From Actinophytocola xanthii (GTDB lineage: Bacteria; Actinomycetota; Actinomycetes; Mycobacteriales; Pseudonocardiaceae), in the NCBI RefSeq assembly GCF_001921205.1, contig NZ_MSIE01000044.1, forward strand, positions 48,914-112,913: a stretch of DNA of 64,000 bases, in the 5' to 3' direction. A program made the position numbers and the translations under genes. Position 1 is the stretch's first letter, and the number at the start of each line of letters is the position of its first letter. The notes beneath the pieces were generated by a model that searched no databases, was not told the DNA's origin, and worked only from the letters and a program-made list of their open reading frames with translations. Positions 57,160 to 64,000 of this stretch are shown piece after piece.

Positions 57160-58104
57160 ATGCCCAGCTCACTTGTCGTGGTCGCGTTGGTGCTGGCCTG
57201 GCTCGTCGTCCTGGTGCCGATGATCGTCCGAAAGCGTCAGGAGGTCGCGAAGACCGCGGACTCGGAGCTCGCGGCCAGGGTGGTCCGCAGCGGCAGCGGT
57301 GAGGCCGCCGCCGAAGGGGAGGCCGCCGTGCCGGACGCCGACGCGGTCGACGAGGATTTTGGTGACGATTTCGTCGCCAATGAGAACGACGACCCCGAAG
57401 CGGTTCACGAGGACGCCCCGGTCGACGAGAATGTCGCCGACGACGTTCCGGAGGATACCGCCCATGACGCCGATGACGAGGACATGACCACCCGGTACTA
57501 CGACGAGGCGGACCTGGGCTACGCGCCCCGGTACCGCCCTGGTCGTGGCGGCTTCGACCCCGAGGCGGCCGCGGTGATGGCGCGCGCGAAGTACGCCTTC
57601 CGCCAGCGGGTCGTGCTCGCGATGCTCGTCGGGTCCGTGGTGACCGCGGTCGTGGCCGGCGTCGCGTACCCGGTGCTGTGGTGGGGCCACGGCCTGATCG
57701 ACGTCGTGTTGGTGTCCTACCTGGTCTACCTGCGCCGGCAGGTGCGGATCGAGACCGAGATCCGGGAGCGGCGGCTCGCCCGGATGCAGCGCGTCCGCCG
57801 CGCCCAGGCCGCCGCGGCCCGCTCCCGGCCGGCCGAGCCCGTCTACCACCAGCCTCCCGCCGGCTACGCGCCGATGGAGGAGGAGTACGAGGACGAGGGG
57901 TACGCGGAGTCGTACGAGGAGCCCTACCAGCCCTACGACCCCGAGCAGGACCACGGCCCCCGTGAGCGCGTGGCCGACGGACCCGCCCGCCCGCAGGTCA
58001 CCCGGGCGGGTGCCGTCCTGGTCGAGCCGGACGACGAGGACCCGGCGTTCGACGAGCTCGGCGATCCCGGCGCGCTGCCCTACCGGCGCGCGGTCGGCGA
58101 GTAG
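57160..58104 (+). CDS. sepX: Divisome membrane protein SepX/GlpR
   Basis: 314 residues: an N-terminal transmembrane helix (LVVVALVLAWLVVLVPMIV) followed by RKRQEV, a ~95-residue acidic linker (AVDEDFGDDFVANENDDPEA), two helices (VVLAMLVGSVVTAVVAGVAY and GLIDVVLVSYLVYLRR), a basic RRLARMQRVRRAQAAAARSR segment, and an acidic Tyr-rich tail. This layout and the glp-rimJ context match SepX/GlpR, the membrane receptor of Glp that acts with FtsZ in actinobacterial division. GGGGGAGG precedes the ATG. Confidence 0.87.
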   Translation: MPSSLVVVALVLAWLVVLVPMIVRKRQEVAKTADSELAARVVRSGSGEAAAEGEAAVPDADAVDEDFGDDFVANENDDPEAVHEDAPVDENVADDVPEDTAHDADDEDMTTRYYDEADLGYAPRYRPGRGGFDPEAAAVMARAKYAFRQRVVLAMLVGSVVTAVVAGVAYPVLWWGHGLIDVVLVSYLVYLRRQVRIETEIRERRLARMQRVRRAQAAAARSRPAEPVYHQPPAGYAPMEEEYEDEGYAESYEEPYQPYDPEQDHGPRERVADGPARPQVTRAGAVLVEPDDEDPAFDELGDPGALPYRRAVGE

Positions 58105-58133
58105 CGGCCTGATACGCTGTCGCGGCACCACCA

Positions 58134-58206
58134 GGGGCTGTAGCGCAGTTGGTAGCGCGCCTCGTTCGCATCGAGGAGGTCAGGGGTTCGATTCCCCTCA
58201 GCTCCA
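58134..58206 (+). tRNA. tRNA-Ala (anticodon CGC)
   Basis: Cloverleaf: acceptor GGGGCTG with CAGCTCC and discriminator A; D arm GCGCAGTTGGTAGCGC; anticodon stem CCTCG/CGAGG with loop TTCGCAT, giving CGC (codon GCG); T arm GGGGTTCGATTCCCC. CCA is not encoded. It follows sepX by 29 bases. Confidence 0.95.
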
Positions 58207-58391
58207 CGACCTCTGGCCGATCCTGCTCGCTTGCTGACACAAGCTCGCCGGGTCGGCCGTCATTGTTTTGCGGGGGCGACCCCCGCAGACCCCACGGTGC
58301 GTGCGGTGCAGGACCCGGCGTGGCCTTCGTCCCGGGAATTCTCGTTTTTACGTCGGTTTGTCACGCACGTCCGGTGTTGCTTCGACCGCGC

Positions 58392-60458
58392 TCAGCGCTG
58401 CTCAGCTCGTAGCAGTTGTTCGGTGAGGCGTTTCTTGGCCAGGGCGAGGTGGCGCCGGTAGGTGCCGTAGGGCACCCCGAGTCGTCGGGCCGCGGCTTTG
58501 TGGGTGCGGGACGCCGCGATGTAGGTGGCGGTGAGAGCTTCATGTGCCTTGACGCCGGCGGCGTCGGTCCGCAGCGTGTCGAGGGCAGTGCTGATGGCGG
58601 CGCGTAGGTCCGCGGCCGGGTCGGTCGAGTCCGGCGGCACCAGGTGGGAGTGCAGCAGGACGCTGGTCGCGAACTCGCGGGGGGTGTGCCAGGTGCGCAG
58701 GGCCTCGAGCACGCCTTCCTCGAACACCGCGCGCGGGAGTTGGTCGCCCGGACCAGTGGCGGAGGCGGTCTCGGGCCAGGGCGCCATGGGCGTGGCGGTG
58801 GCGCGAGCCCGGTGTTGCACCCACTGTTCCACCGTTTGTCGCCGCCAGTCCCGGCCGAAGACATGCTGTCGCCGCCCGCCGACGTCCACGGCCGCTACCT
58901 CGCTCAGCCCGGCCTCGGCGAGGTAGCGCCGCCATCGGTCACCGTCCTCGAAGACGGTGAAGGTCACCGCGCGTCCGCGGACCCTCATCTCTTCGGCGAT
59001 GGTGCGCCGGCTGATCAGGTCCATCAGGGGCGAAGGATGCTGGTGCCGGTCGGGCTGTACCGCGAAGCGGCGGATGCCCAGGTGCTCGCCCGGCCCCAGC
59101 GGAGCGGTCGCCTCGACGAGATCCCAGACCGCCGCGATCACCGGGTCCTCGGCGCGGTCCTCGGGCAGCGGCGCGTCCAGCCGCAGGATGGCCATGAACG
59201 ACACGGGTGCGGCGGAGCCCGCGTAGCGGTACACGCGAAACGCCTCCGGCTGGCGGCGCACCCAGTGCGCGACCGCGACCGCCGACGCCTGGCCCTCGGC
59301 CTTCTGGGCCATGCGCAGCACGCCGGGCACGTCTTCTGGCCGCAGGGGGGTGTCCTCGACGTGCGGATGCGGTCGCCAGTCGTAGCGGTCGTCCGGGCCG
59401 CCCTGCTCGCGGAAGAGGAACATCCACTCCGCGGCCCGCAGGAGCGCGTCGTCCTCGGCGGCGGAACGCACCGCCTGCAGGCCCGCGAGCGAGACGCGGA
59501 CGCGGACGTCGTCGTAGCGCTCGGGATCCCGCCAGCGCAGGTCAGCCTCGAGCGTCGCGCGCACAGCGTCGTGCGGGTACAGCCCTTCTGGCGTGGCCTC
59601 GACATAGGGCAGCTGACGCAGCCAGGAGAACACTGCCGCGGTGTCCTCGTCGCCCAGCACCGACCGCAGCAGGGGCTCGCGGGTGACATAGGCCTGCGCG
59701 ACGACCTCGAGGGCACGCCGGTGGAGGGCACTCGGCAGGTCACCCACCAGCCGCTCGACGAGGGTGGTCAGCACGTCACCGGTGGGCTTCCACGGTACGC
59801 CGGGTGCCGCGGCCGGCACGGACGCGGCCAGCGAGAGGGCGAGCGGGCTGCCGCCGGCGAAGGCGACGAAGGAGTCGCGCTGCTCGGCGGGGACACCACG
59901 GGCGGCGAGCAGCGCGTCGGACTGGGCGGCGTCGAGCGGTCGCACGGCAAGTGCGGTGAACAGCCGTGCCCACCCTGGGTCCAGCGACCATTCGACGTCG
60001 GGGGCGACCCTGCTGGCCAGAACCGCGATCACCCTGTCGGCGAGCCGCGGCAGGAAGGTCTCACGCAGCCACGCCTCGAGGGGTTGGCACTGCTCGAAGG
60101 TGTCGATGAGCAGCACCGCGCCGGGTTCGGCGCACGCCGGCATGGCGGCCTCCTCCAGCCGGCGCGGATCGGCGTCGACGAACCGGGCGTCGACGTGCAC
60201 CACGCGGCGGCCGGTGAGCTCGGCCTGGTGGGCGGCGTAGCGCAGCAGCGAGGACTTGCCAATGCCGCCGGGGCCGTGGAGGTAGGCCACGAGTGGCGCG
60301 TCCGCCGCTCCGGACAGCATCCGGTCGAGCACCGCGCGCTCCGGTTCCCGGCCCACCAGTGCACCGGCGCGTGCCTCGGCCAGCCGCCTCGCCAGTCCCG
60401 TCACACCCAACCCGGCTCCTCTCGTCAGGCTTGTCTCGCCGTCGAAGACCCGGCTCAT
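58392..60458 (-). CDS. AAA/STAND ATPase regulator with C-terminal HTH
   Basis: 688 residues. P-loop LHGPGGIGKSSLLRYAAHQA near residue 65, Walker B GAVLLIDTFEQCQ and a sensor-type ASRVAPDVEW fit the NACHT/AAA-type regulators. The middle (~330-420) is alpha-rich. Residues ~430-560 (SAAPVSFMAILRLDAPLPED; TFTVFEDGDRWRRYLAEAGL) resemble a GNAT fold. The C-terminal ~80 residues end in a sigma-70 region 4-like HTH (HKAAARRLGVPYGTYRRHLA). It probably binds DNA in response to a nucleotide-gated signal. It is coupled (ATGA) to a truncated MarR-like ORF and falls under the shared operator. Confidence 0.75.
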   Translation of the reverse strand: MSRVFDGETSLTRGAGLGVTGLARRLAEARAGALVGREPERAVLDRMLSGAADAPLVAYLHGPGGIGKSSLLRYAAHQAELTGRRVVHVDARFVDADPRRLEEAAMPACAEPGAVLLIDTFEQCQPLEAWLRETFLPRLADRVIAVLASRVAPDVEWSLDPGWARLFTALAVRPLDAAQSDALLAARGVPAEQRDSFVAFAGGSPLALSLAASVPAAAPGVPWKPTGDVLTTLVERLVGDLPSALHRRALEVVAQAYVTREPLLRSVLGDEDTAAVFSWLRQLPYVEATPEGLYPHDAVRATLEADLRWRDPERYDDVRVRVSLAGLQAVRSAAEDDALLRAAEWMFLFREQGGPDDRYDWRPHPHVEDTPLRPEDVPGVLRMAQKAEGQASAVAVAHWVRRQPEAFRVYRYAGSAAPVSFMAILRLDAPLPEDRAEDPVIAAVWDLVEATAPLGPGEHLGIRRFAVQPDRHQHPSPLMDLISRRTIAEEMRVRGRAVTFTVFEDGDRWRRYLAEAGLSEVAAVDVGGRRQHVFGRDWRRQTVEQWVQHRARATATPMAPWPETASATGPGDQLPRAVFEEGVLEALRTWHTPREFATSVLLHSHLVPPDSTDPAADLRAAISTALDTLRTDAAGVKAHEALTATYIAASRTHKAAARRLGVPYGTYRRHLALAKKRLTEQLLRAEQR

Positions 60459-60613
60459 GACGCGCTTCGGGGGCGAGGCGCGGCCGAGCGCGGCGGCGTC
60501 GAGCGCATGTGGCTGCGCACCGGCCCCAGCAGGTCCGCGAGGCTGGCCACCTCGATGAGGTCGAAGTACGCGCCGAGCTGCACGGGATCGAGCGACGGCG
60601 GCGAATCAGGCAT
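60455..60613 (-). CDS. 52-residue ORF resembling the N-terminus of a MarR-type regulator
   Basis: Starts ATG 60613. SLDPVQLGAYFDLIEVASLA resembles the first helix of MarR-family proteins (L-D-x-x-x-L-G-A-Y-F-x-L-M-E-V-x-S-L-L). After DLLGPVRSHMRS it turns into Arg/Pro/Ser-rich sequence and stops, with ATGA overlap to the large ATPase gene. It lacks the winged helix, so it cannot bind DNA as MarR. It may be a truncated remnant serving as a coupling leader. Operator box 1 lies just upstream. Confidence 0.45.
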   Translation of the reverse strand: MPDSPPSLDPVQLGAYFDLIEVASLADLLGPVRSHMRSTPPRSAAPRPRSAS

Positions 60614-60628
60614 GGACCTCAGTGTACT

Positions 60629-60644
60629 GCTTCGAATTCGAAGA
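60629..60644. promoter_or_regulatory. Operator box 1 (GCTTCGAATTCGAAG)
   Basis: CTTCGAATTCGAAG (60630-60643) is a perfect 14-base palindrome, upstream of the minus-strand 52-codon ORF and ATPase gene. A TACACT -10-like element on the minus strand lies right beside it. Confidence 0.7.
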
Positions 60645-60797
60645 TCATGGCGCTGTCGGGCCGGTGTGAGCGTCCGATGTGGGCAGTGTTGGGCGCGAGT
60701 GAGCACCGCGGGACGTGGAGATCGGGCAGTGGCGTCGCGGAGGGTGGCGAGCAGGAGGACGGTGTGCCGCCGCTCGCCCAGCGGTGAGGGACGCCAC

Positions 60798-60853
60798 TTG
60801 CTTCGAATTTGAAGCAGTAGTACTATTCCTGACAGATGCTTCGAGTTCGAAGC
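60798..60853 (+). promoter_or_regulatory. Promoter with operator boxes 2 and 3 for the oxidoreductase operon
   Basis: TTGCTT (60798-60803) and TACTAT (60821-60826), spaced by 17 bases, form a clear promoter. GCTTCGAATTTGAAGC (60800-60815) covers the -35, and GCTTCGAGTTCGAAGC (60838-60853) lies just after the expected start point. Both repeat box 1. A repressor bound here would block transcription. The regulator is not obvious; MarR-type binding is a guess. Confidence 0.72.
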
Positions 60854-60879
60854 AATCGCTCGATGAAGGTGAGAATCCG

Positions 60880-61824
60880 ATGAAGGCAGTGCGTTTCCAC
60901 GACTACGGCGACCCCGACGTCCTGCGCTACGAGGACGTGGAGCAGCCCGTCCCCGGAGCCGGCCAGGTCCGGGTCCGCGTCGCCGCGACGTCGTTCAACT
61001 CCGTGGACGGCAACATCCGCGGAGGGTTCATGCGCGGCCCCATCCCGGTGACGTTGCCGCACACTCCCGGCTTCGACGTCGCCGGCACGGTGGACGCGCT
61101 CGGCGAGGGAGTGGCCGGTCTCGAGGTCGGTGCCGAGGTCATCGGGTTCCTGCCGATGGACAAGACCGGCGCGGCCGCGGAGTACGTCCTCGCGCCGGCG
61201 GAGGTCCTGACGTCGGCACCCACGACCGTCCCGCTGCCGGACGCCGCCGCGCTGCCGGTGGTGGGCCTGACCGCGTACCAGGCGCTGTTCGACCACGGCA
61301 ACCTGGAGGCCGGACAGCGCGTGCTGATCAACGGCGCCGGCGGTGCGGTCGGTAGCTACGCCGTGCAGCTGGCCAAGAGGGCCGGAGCCCACGTCATCGC
61401 CACCGCCAGCCCCCGCAGTGCCGAGGCGGTCACCTCCGCCGGGGCGGACGAGATCGTCGACCACACCACCACCCGGGTCACCGACGCGGTGACCGAACCC
61501 GTCGACCTGGCGCTCAATCTCGCCGCGATCGACCCCGCCGAGCTGACCGCGCTCGCCGGCCTGGTTCGACCCGGCGGGGCCGTGGTGAACACGACGGTGT
61601 GGATGCCGGCGCCGTCCGACGAGGAACGCGGCGTGCGCGGCATCGACCTGTTCGTCCGCAGCGACGCCGACCAACTGGCGAAGCTGGCGGCGCTGGTCGA
61701 CCGCGGTGAGCTGCGTGTCGACGTTGCCGAGCGGGTGCCGCTGTCCGAGCTGCCGGCGCTGCACGCCCGGGCCGCCGAAGGCGCGGTGCACGGCAAGGCC
61801 GTCGTCGTCCCGCCCGCGGCCTGA
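60880..61824 (+). CDS. NADP-dependent quinone oxidoreductase-type enzyme
   Basis: 314 residues, medium-chain dehydrogenase/reductase, zinc-free type. VRFHDYGDPDVLRYEDVEQP, LPHTPGFDVAGTVDALGEGV, VLINGAGGAVGSYAVQLAKR (nucleotide motif), ADEIVDHTTTRVTDAV and the C-terminal HARAAEGAVHGKAVVVPP are all typical. GAAGGTGAG precedes the ATG. It would reduce quinones or other electrophiles with NADPH. It is the first gene of an operon with an esterase and is controlled by boxes 2 and 3. Confidence 0.9.
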   Translation: MKAVRFHDYGDPDVLRYEDVEQPVPGAGQVRVRVAATSFNSVDGNIRGGFMRGPIPVTLPHTPGFDVAGTVDALGEGVAGLEVGAEVIGFLPMDKTGAAAEYVLAPAEVLTSAPTTVPLPDAAALPVVGLTAYQALFDHGNLEAGQRVLINGAGGAVGSYAVQLAKRAGAHVIATASPRSAEAVTSAGADEIVDHTTTRVTDAVTEPVDLALNLAAIDPAELTALAGLVRPGGAVVNTTVWMPAPSDEERGVRGIDLFVRSDADQLAKLAALVDRGELRVDVAERVPLSELPALHARAAEGAVHGKAVVVPPAA

Positions 61825-61843
61825 GTCCGAAAGGCAGAGAACC

Positions 61844-62794
61844 ATGTCCCTGAGCCTCGACCCCCAGATCGCCGAGGCGCTGGCCCCGATGGCCGGCGCG
61901 ATGGCAGACGCGACGCCACCCGCGGTAGGCGACATCGCCGCGCGCCGCGCCATGTGGGAACCGATCATCGGCGCCGCCGGAGCGGCGCAGCCGATCCCGG
62001 CCGACGTGGAGACGAGCGAGCACTACGCGACCGCCGACGACGGCGCCCAGATCAGAATGCGCTGGTACGTCAAGAACGGCGCGACACCGGGCCCGGCCGT
62101 GCTGTTCTTCCACGGCGGCGGATACATCTTCGGCCACATCGACCTGTTCGAGGGGCCGGTCGCCCGCTACGTCTCCGCCAGCGGCGTGCCGATGCTGTCA
62201 GTGGAGTACCGCCGTGCCCCCGAGCACCCCTTCCCGATCCCGCTCGAGGACTCCTACGCGGCGCTGCGCTGGCTGCACGAGCACGCCGCCGAACTGGGTG
62301 TCGACCCCGAGCGAGTCGGTGTGATGGGCGACAGCGCCGGCGGCGGCCTGGCGGCAGGGCTGACGATCCTTGCCCGGGAGCGGGGCGGCCCGCGGATCGC
62401 CCGCCAGATCCTCATCATGCCGATGCTCGACGACCGTCCCTCCACTCCCGACCCGCACATCGCGCCCTACGCGCTGTGGTCCTACGACGACAGCCGCACC
62501 GCGTGGCCAGCGCTACTCGGCGACATCGCTGGCGGCCCCGACGTCCCCGCCACGGCGGCGCCCGCTCGGCTCGAGGACGCCACCGGCCTCCCGGCGGCCT
62601 ACATCGAGGTAGGCCAGCTCGACGTCTTCCGCGACGAGGACACCGCCTATGCCACCAAGCTCAGCCGCGCCGGCGTGCCGGTCGAGTTCCACCTGCATCC
62701 CGGCGCCCCACACGAGTTCGACTCCATCGCCTTCAACTCCGACGTCGCCCGGCGCGCCATCGCCGACCGCATCCGAGTCCTCACGTCGATCTGA
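61844..62794 (+). CDS. HSL-family alpha/beta hydrolase (esterase)
   Basis: 316 residues. Hormone-sensitive-lipase motif AVLFFHGGGYIFGHIDLFEG (oxyanion H-G-G-G), nucleophile VGVMGDSAGGGLAAGL (Ser), acid in VGQLDVFRDEDTAYA and His in HPGAPHEFDSIAF. The N-terminal helical cap (DPQIAEALAPMAGAMADATP) fits the family. It follows the oxidoreductase by 19 bases in the same operon. Substrates are small acyl esters, not identified. Confidence 0.9.
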   Translation: MSLSLDPQIAEALAPMAGAMADATPPAVGDIAARRAMWEPIIGAAGAAQPIPADVETSEHYATADDGAQIRMRWYVKNGATPGPAVLFFHGGGYIFGHIDLFEGPVARYVSASGVPMLSVEYRRAPEHPFPIPLEDSYAALRWLHEHAAELGVDPERVGVMGDSAGGGLAAGLTILARERGGPRIARQILIMPMLDDRPSTPDPHIAPYALWSYDDSRTAWPALLGDIAGGPDVPATAAPARLEDATGLPAAYIEVGQLDVFRDEDTAYATKLSRAGVPVEFHLHPGAPHEFDSIAFNSDVARRAIADRIRVLTSI

Positions 62795-62815
62795 ACCGCG
62801 ACCACCCAGCTCGAG

Positions 62816-62846
62816 ACGGCTTCATCCCGCGGGATGAGGCCGTTTT
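62816..62846 (+). terminator. Rho-independent terminator after the oxidoreductase-esterase operon
   Basis: ACGGCTTCATCCC (62816-62828) pairs with GGGATGAGGCCGT (62831-62843; one G-T) and TTTT follows at 62843-62846. This is a textbook terminator, rare in this GC-rich window. Confidence 0.85.
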
Positions 62847-63035
62847 CGTGTTTCCGCCCACCTCCTCAGTCCTTCACGCTCCGTGCGCGCGCCGACTCGC
62901 TCGGGTTGATTTGGCTCTCGACCGGGTGAACGTGCGGCACCGCACATGGCGGGGGGCTCAGATCGGACGACCAGCTGCCGTTCTCCCGATCGAAGAGTCA
63001 CCCCCATCTACTGCCACGACTGAAGGGCATCGCTC

Positions 63036-64000
63036 ATGACCAACGTGAACGCCGGCGCGAAGCCGGCTCGACCGGGGCGGGTGTCCAGGTTGCTGGCGGA
63101 CCGCTCACTCGCCACGAAGATCCTCGCCGCCGTCGCGCTGCCGGCCGTGGTGGCGGTCGTCGTGGCTGTGCAGGGAATCGGGGTCGCCGCCGACGGCGCG
63201 GACACTTCCCACCGGATCGGCAACAACGTCACGGCGCTGCACAAGATCGAGGAGATGTCGGCCAGCCTCTCCGACGCCACCGAGGCTGCGGTCGCCTCGA
63301 TGATCGACACCGACGCCGCCACGACGAAGGCCATTCTGGACGCCTTCAGCGAGCACATCGCCACGGGTGAGAAGCGGATTTCCGACTTCCAGGCCAGCAA
63401 CGCCGCCAACTCCGAGTTCAGCGCGGTGCCCGCCGAGGTCGTCCAGCAGCTCGCCGACTCCGTCAGCGAGATCCACGACGTGGTCGACCAGGAGATCACC
63501 CCGCTGGTCCAGGCCGACAACTTCAACCAGGCGCTCGGCATCTACGCGGGCAAGGTCATGCCGCTGATCGACGAGCTGGACAAGCTGACCGAGCAGATGA
63601 ACCAGGAGGAGATGGCCGACGCGGCGGAGGAGGTCACCGCCGTCGAGGCTGAGCGCGACAGCAACTTCCTGACCGCGCTGATCTTCCTGGTGGTCGGCTT
63701 GGGCCTCGCGGCCGGCGCTGCGCTGTTCATCGTTCGCGGGATCACCCGTCCGCTGCGCGAGGTGTCCACCGTGCTCGACGCGCTCGCCCACGGCGACCTG
63801 ACCAAGCGGGTGCAGGTGTCCTCCAAGGACGAGGTCGGCGTGATGGCCACGGCCCTGAACACGGCCACGGAGAGCATGAAGGAGACCGTCTCCGCGATCT
63901 CCCAGGGGATGGTCTCCCTCGAGGCCTCCTCGCAGGAGCTGTCGACCGTGGCGACCCAGGTTGCCGCCAGCGCCGAGGAGACCAGCGCCCAGGCCGGTGT
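63036..64000 (+). CDS. Methyl-accepting chemotaxis protein, 3' end beyond the window
   Basis: 321 codons visible from ATG 63036, still open at the window end. TM1 (KILAAVALPAVVAVVVAVQG), a ~150-residue four-helix-bundle-type sensor (ALHKIEEMSASLSDATEAAV; AILDAFSEHIATGEKRISDF), TM2 (FLTALIFLVVGLGLAAGAAL), HAMP (RGITRPLREVSTVLDALAHG) and the start of the signalling domain. It would control CheA in chemotaxis; the ligand is unknown. No flagellar or che genes are visible in the window. Confidence 0.9.
   Translation, partial: MTNVNAGAKPARPGRVSRLLADRSLATKILAAVALPAVVAVVVAVQGIGVAADGADTSHRIGNNVTALHKIEEMSASLSDATEAAVASMIDTDAATTKAILDAFSEHIATGEKRISDFQASNAANSEFSAVPAEVVQQLADSVSEIHDVVDQEITPLVQADNFNQALGIYAGKVMPLIDELDKLTEQMNQEEMADAAEEVTAVEAERDSNFLTALIFLVVGLGLAAGAALFIVRGITRPLREVSTVLDALAHGDLTKRVQVSSKDEVGVMATALNTATESMKETVSAISQGMVSLEASSQELSTVATQVAASAEETSAQAG

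Noticed and set aside
58270..58286. GCGGGGG-CGA-CCCCCGC hairpin as a terminator
   Set aside because: T residues lie on its upstream side only, and no gene end is close on the strand that would need it; kept as a structural curiosity only.
58644..60812. 722-codon plus-strand frame over the ATPase regulator
   Set aside because: Antisense shadow with no domain character; the minus strand has an intact P-loop and HTH.

Overview
The window reads as chromosome from a very GC-rich actinomycete, most likely Pseudonocardiaceae or a close relative. Supporting signs are frequent GTG/TTG starts, an AfsR-type regulator, an XRE/DUF397 pair, several LuxR- and OmpR-type two-component systems, and a block (mprA-mprB-pepD ... 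moaB-like, mscL, fmdB/ruc-like, 5-FTHF cyclo-ligase, galU, glp, rimJ-like, sepX, tRNA-Ala) whose order matches the Rv0981-Rv0996 region of Mycobacterium tuberculosis, with insertions. Family and organism calls are by recognition only; nothing was searched.

Layout. 1-13.4 kb: a regulatory and accessory region with an XRE/DUF397 pair, a UbiB-like kinase, a group 2 sigma factor facing a STAS protein, a tiny ORF coupled to a lipoprotein, an AfsR regulator, a divergent SnoaL/HxlR pair and a NarL-type two-component system. It also carries gene scars (cysteine dioxygenase tail, Fic-family fragment, integrase tail). 13.9-27.9 kb: one tightly overlapped four-gene operon for a cell-surface apparatus. 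It encodes a small secreted WxL-like protein, a DUF916-like membrane protein, a 3933-residue giant with 21 DUF11-type repeats that ends in the same domain as the small protein, and a small DUF11 membrane protein. This mirrors the layout of Firmicute WxL loci and is the most interesting system here. 28.0-28.9 kb: a decayed tyrosine recombinase beside tRNA-Arg(CCT), a relic of an integrated element.

28.9-38.5 kb: ArsR/SRPBCC/glyoxalase operon, ABC exporter, orphan LuxR response regulator, oxidoreductase, histidine phosphatase, EthD/3-hydroxyacyl-CoA dehydrogenase/Eis-like acetyltransferase operon, and a hydrolase. 38.5-47.3 kb: MprAB-PepD envelope stress system with matching direct-repeat boxes upstream of mprA and pepD, a second OmpR-type system, a secreted GH25-type muramidase and a DMT-like exporter. 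47.4-53.5 kb: methionine aminopeptidase facing an XRE regulator across paired operators, a MoaB-like protein, a TetR regulator with palindromic operators, a secreted lipase, MscL, and SAF and FmdB proteins. 53.6-58.2 kb: folate cyclo-ligase, galU, then glp/acetyltransferase/sepX (cell division) and tRNA-Ala(CGC). 58.4-64.0 kb: a large AAA-type regulator behind a truncated MarR-like ORF, three shared palindromic operators controlling it and a divergent oxidoreductase-esterase operon, and the 5' part of a chemoreceptor cut by the window end.

The first 125 bases hold no feature I can support.
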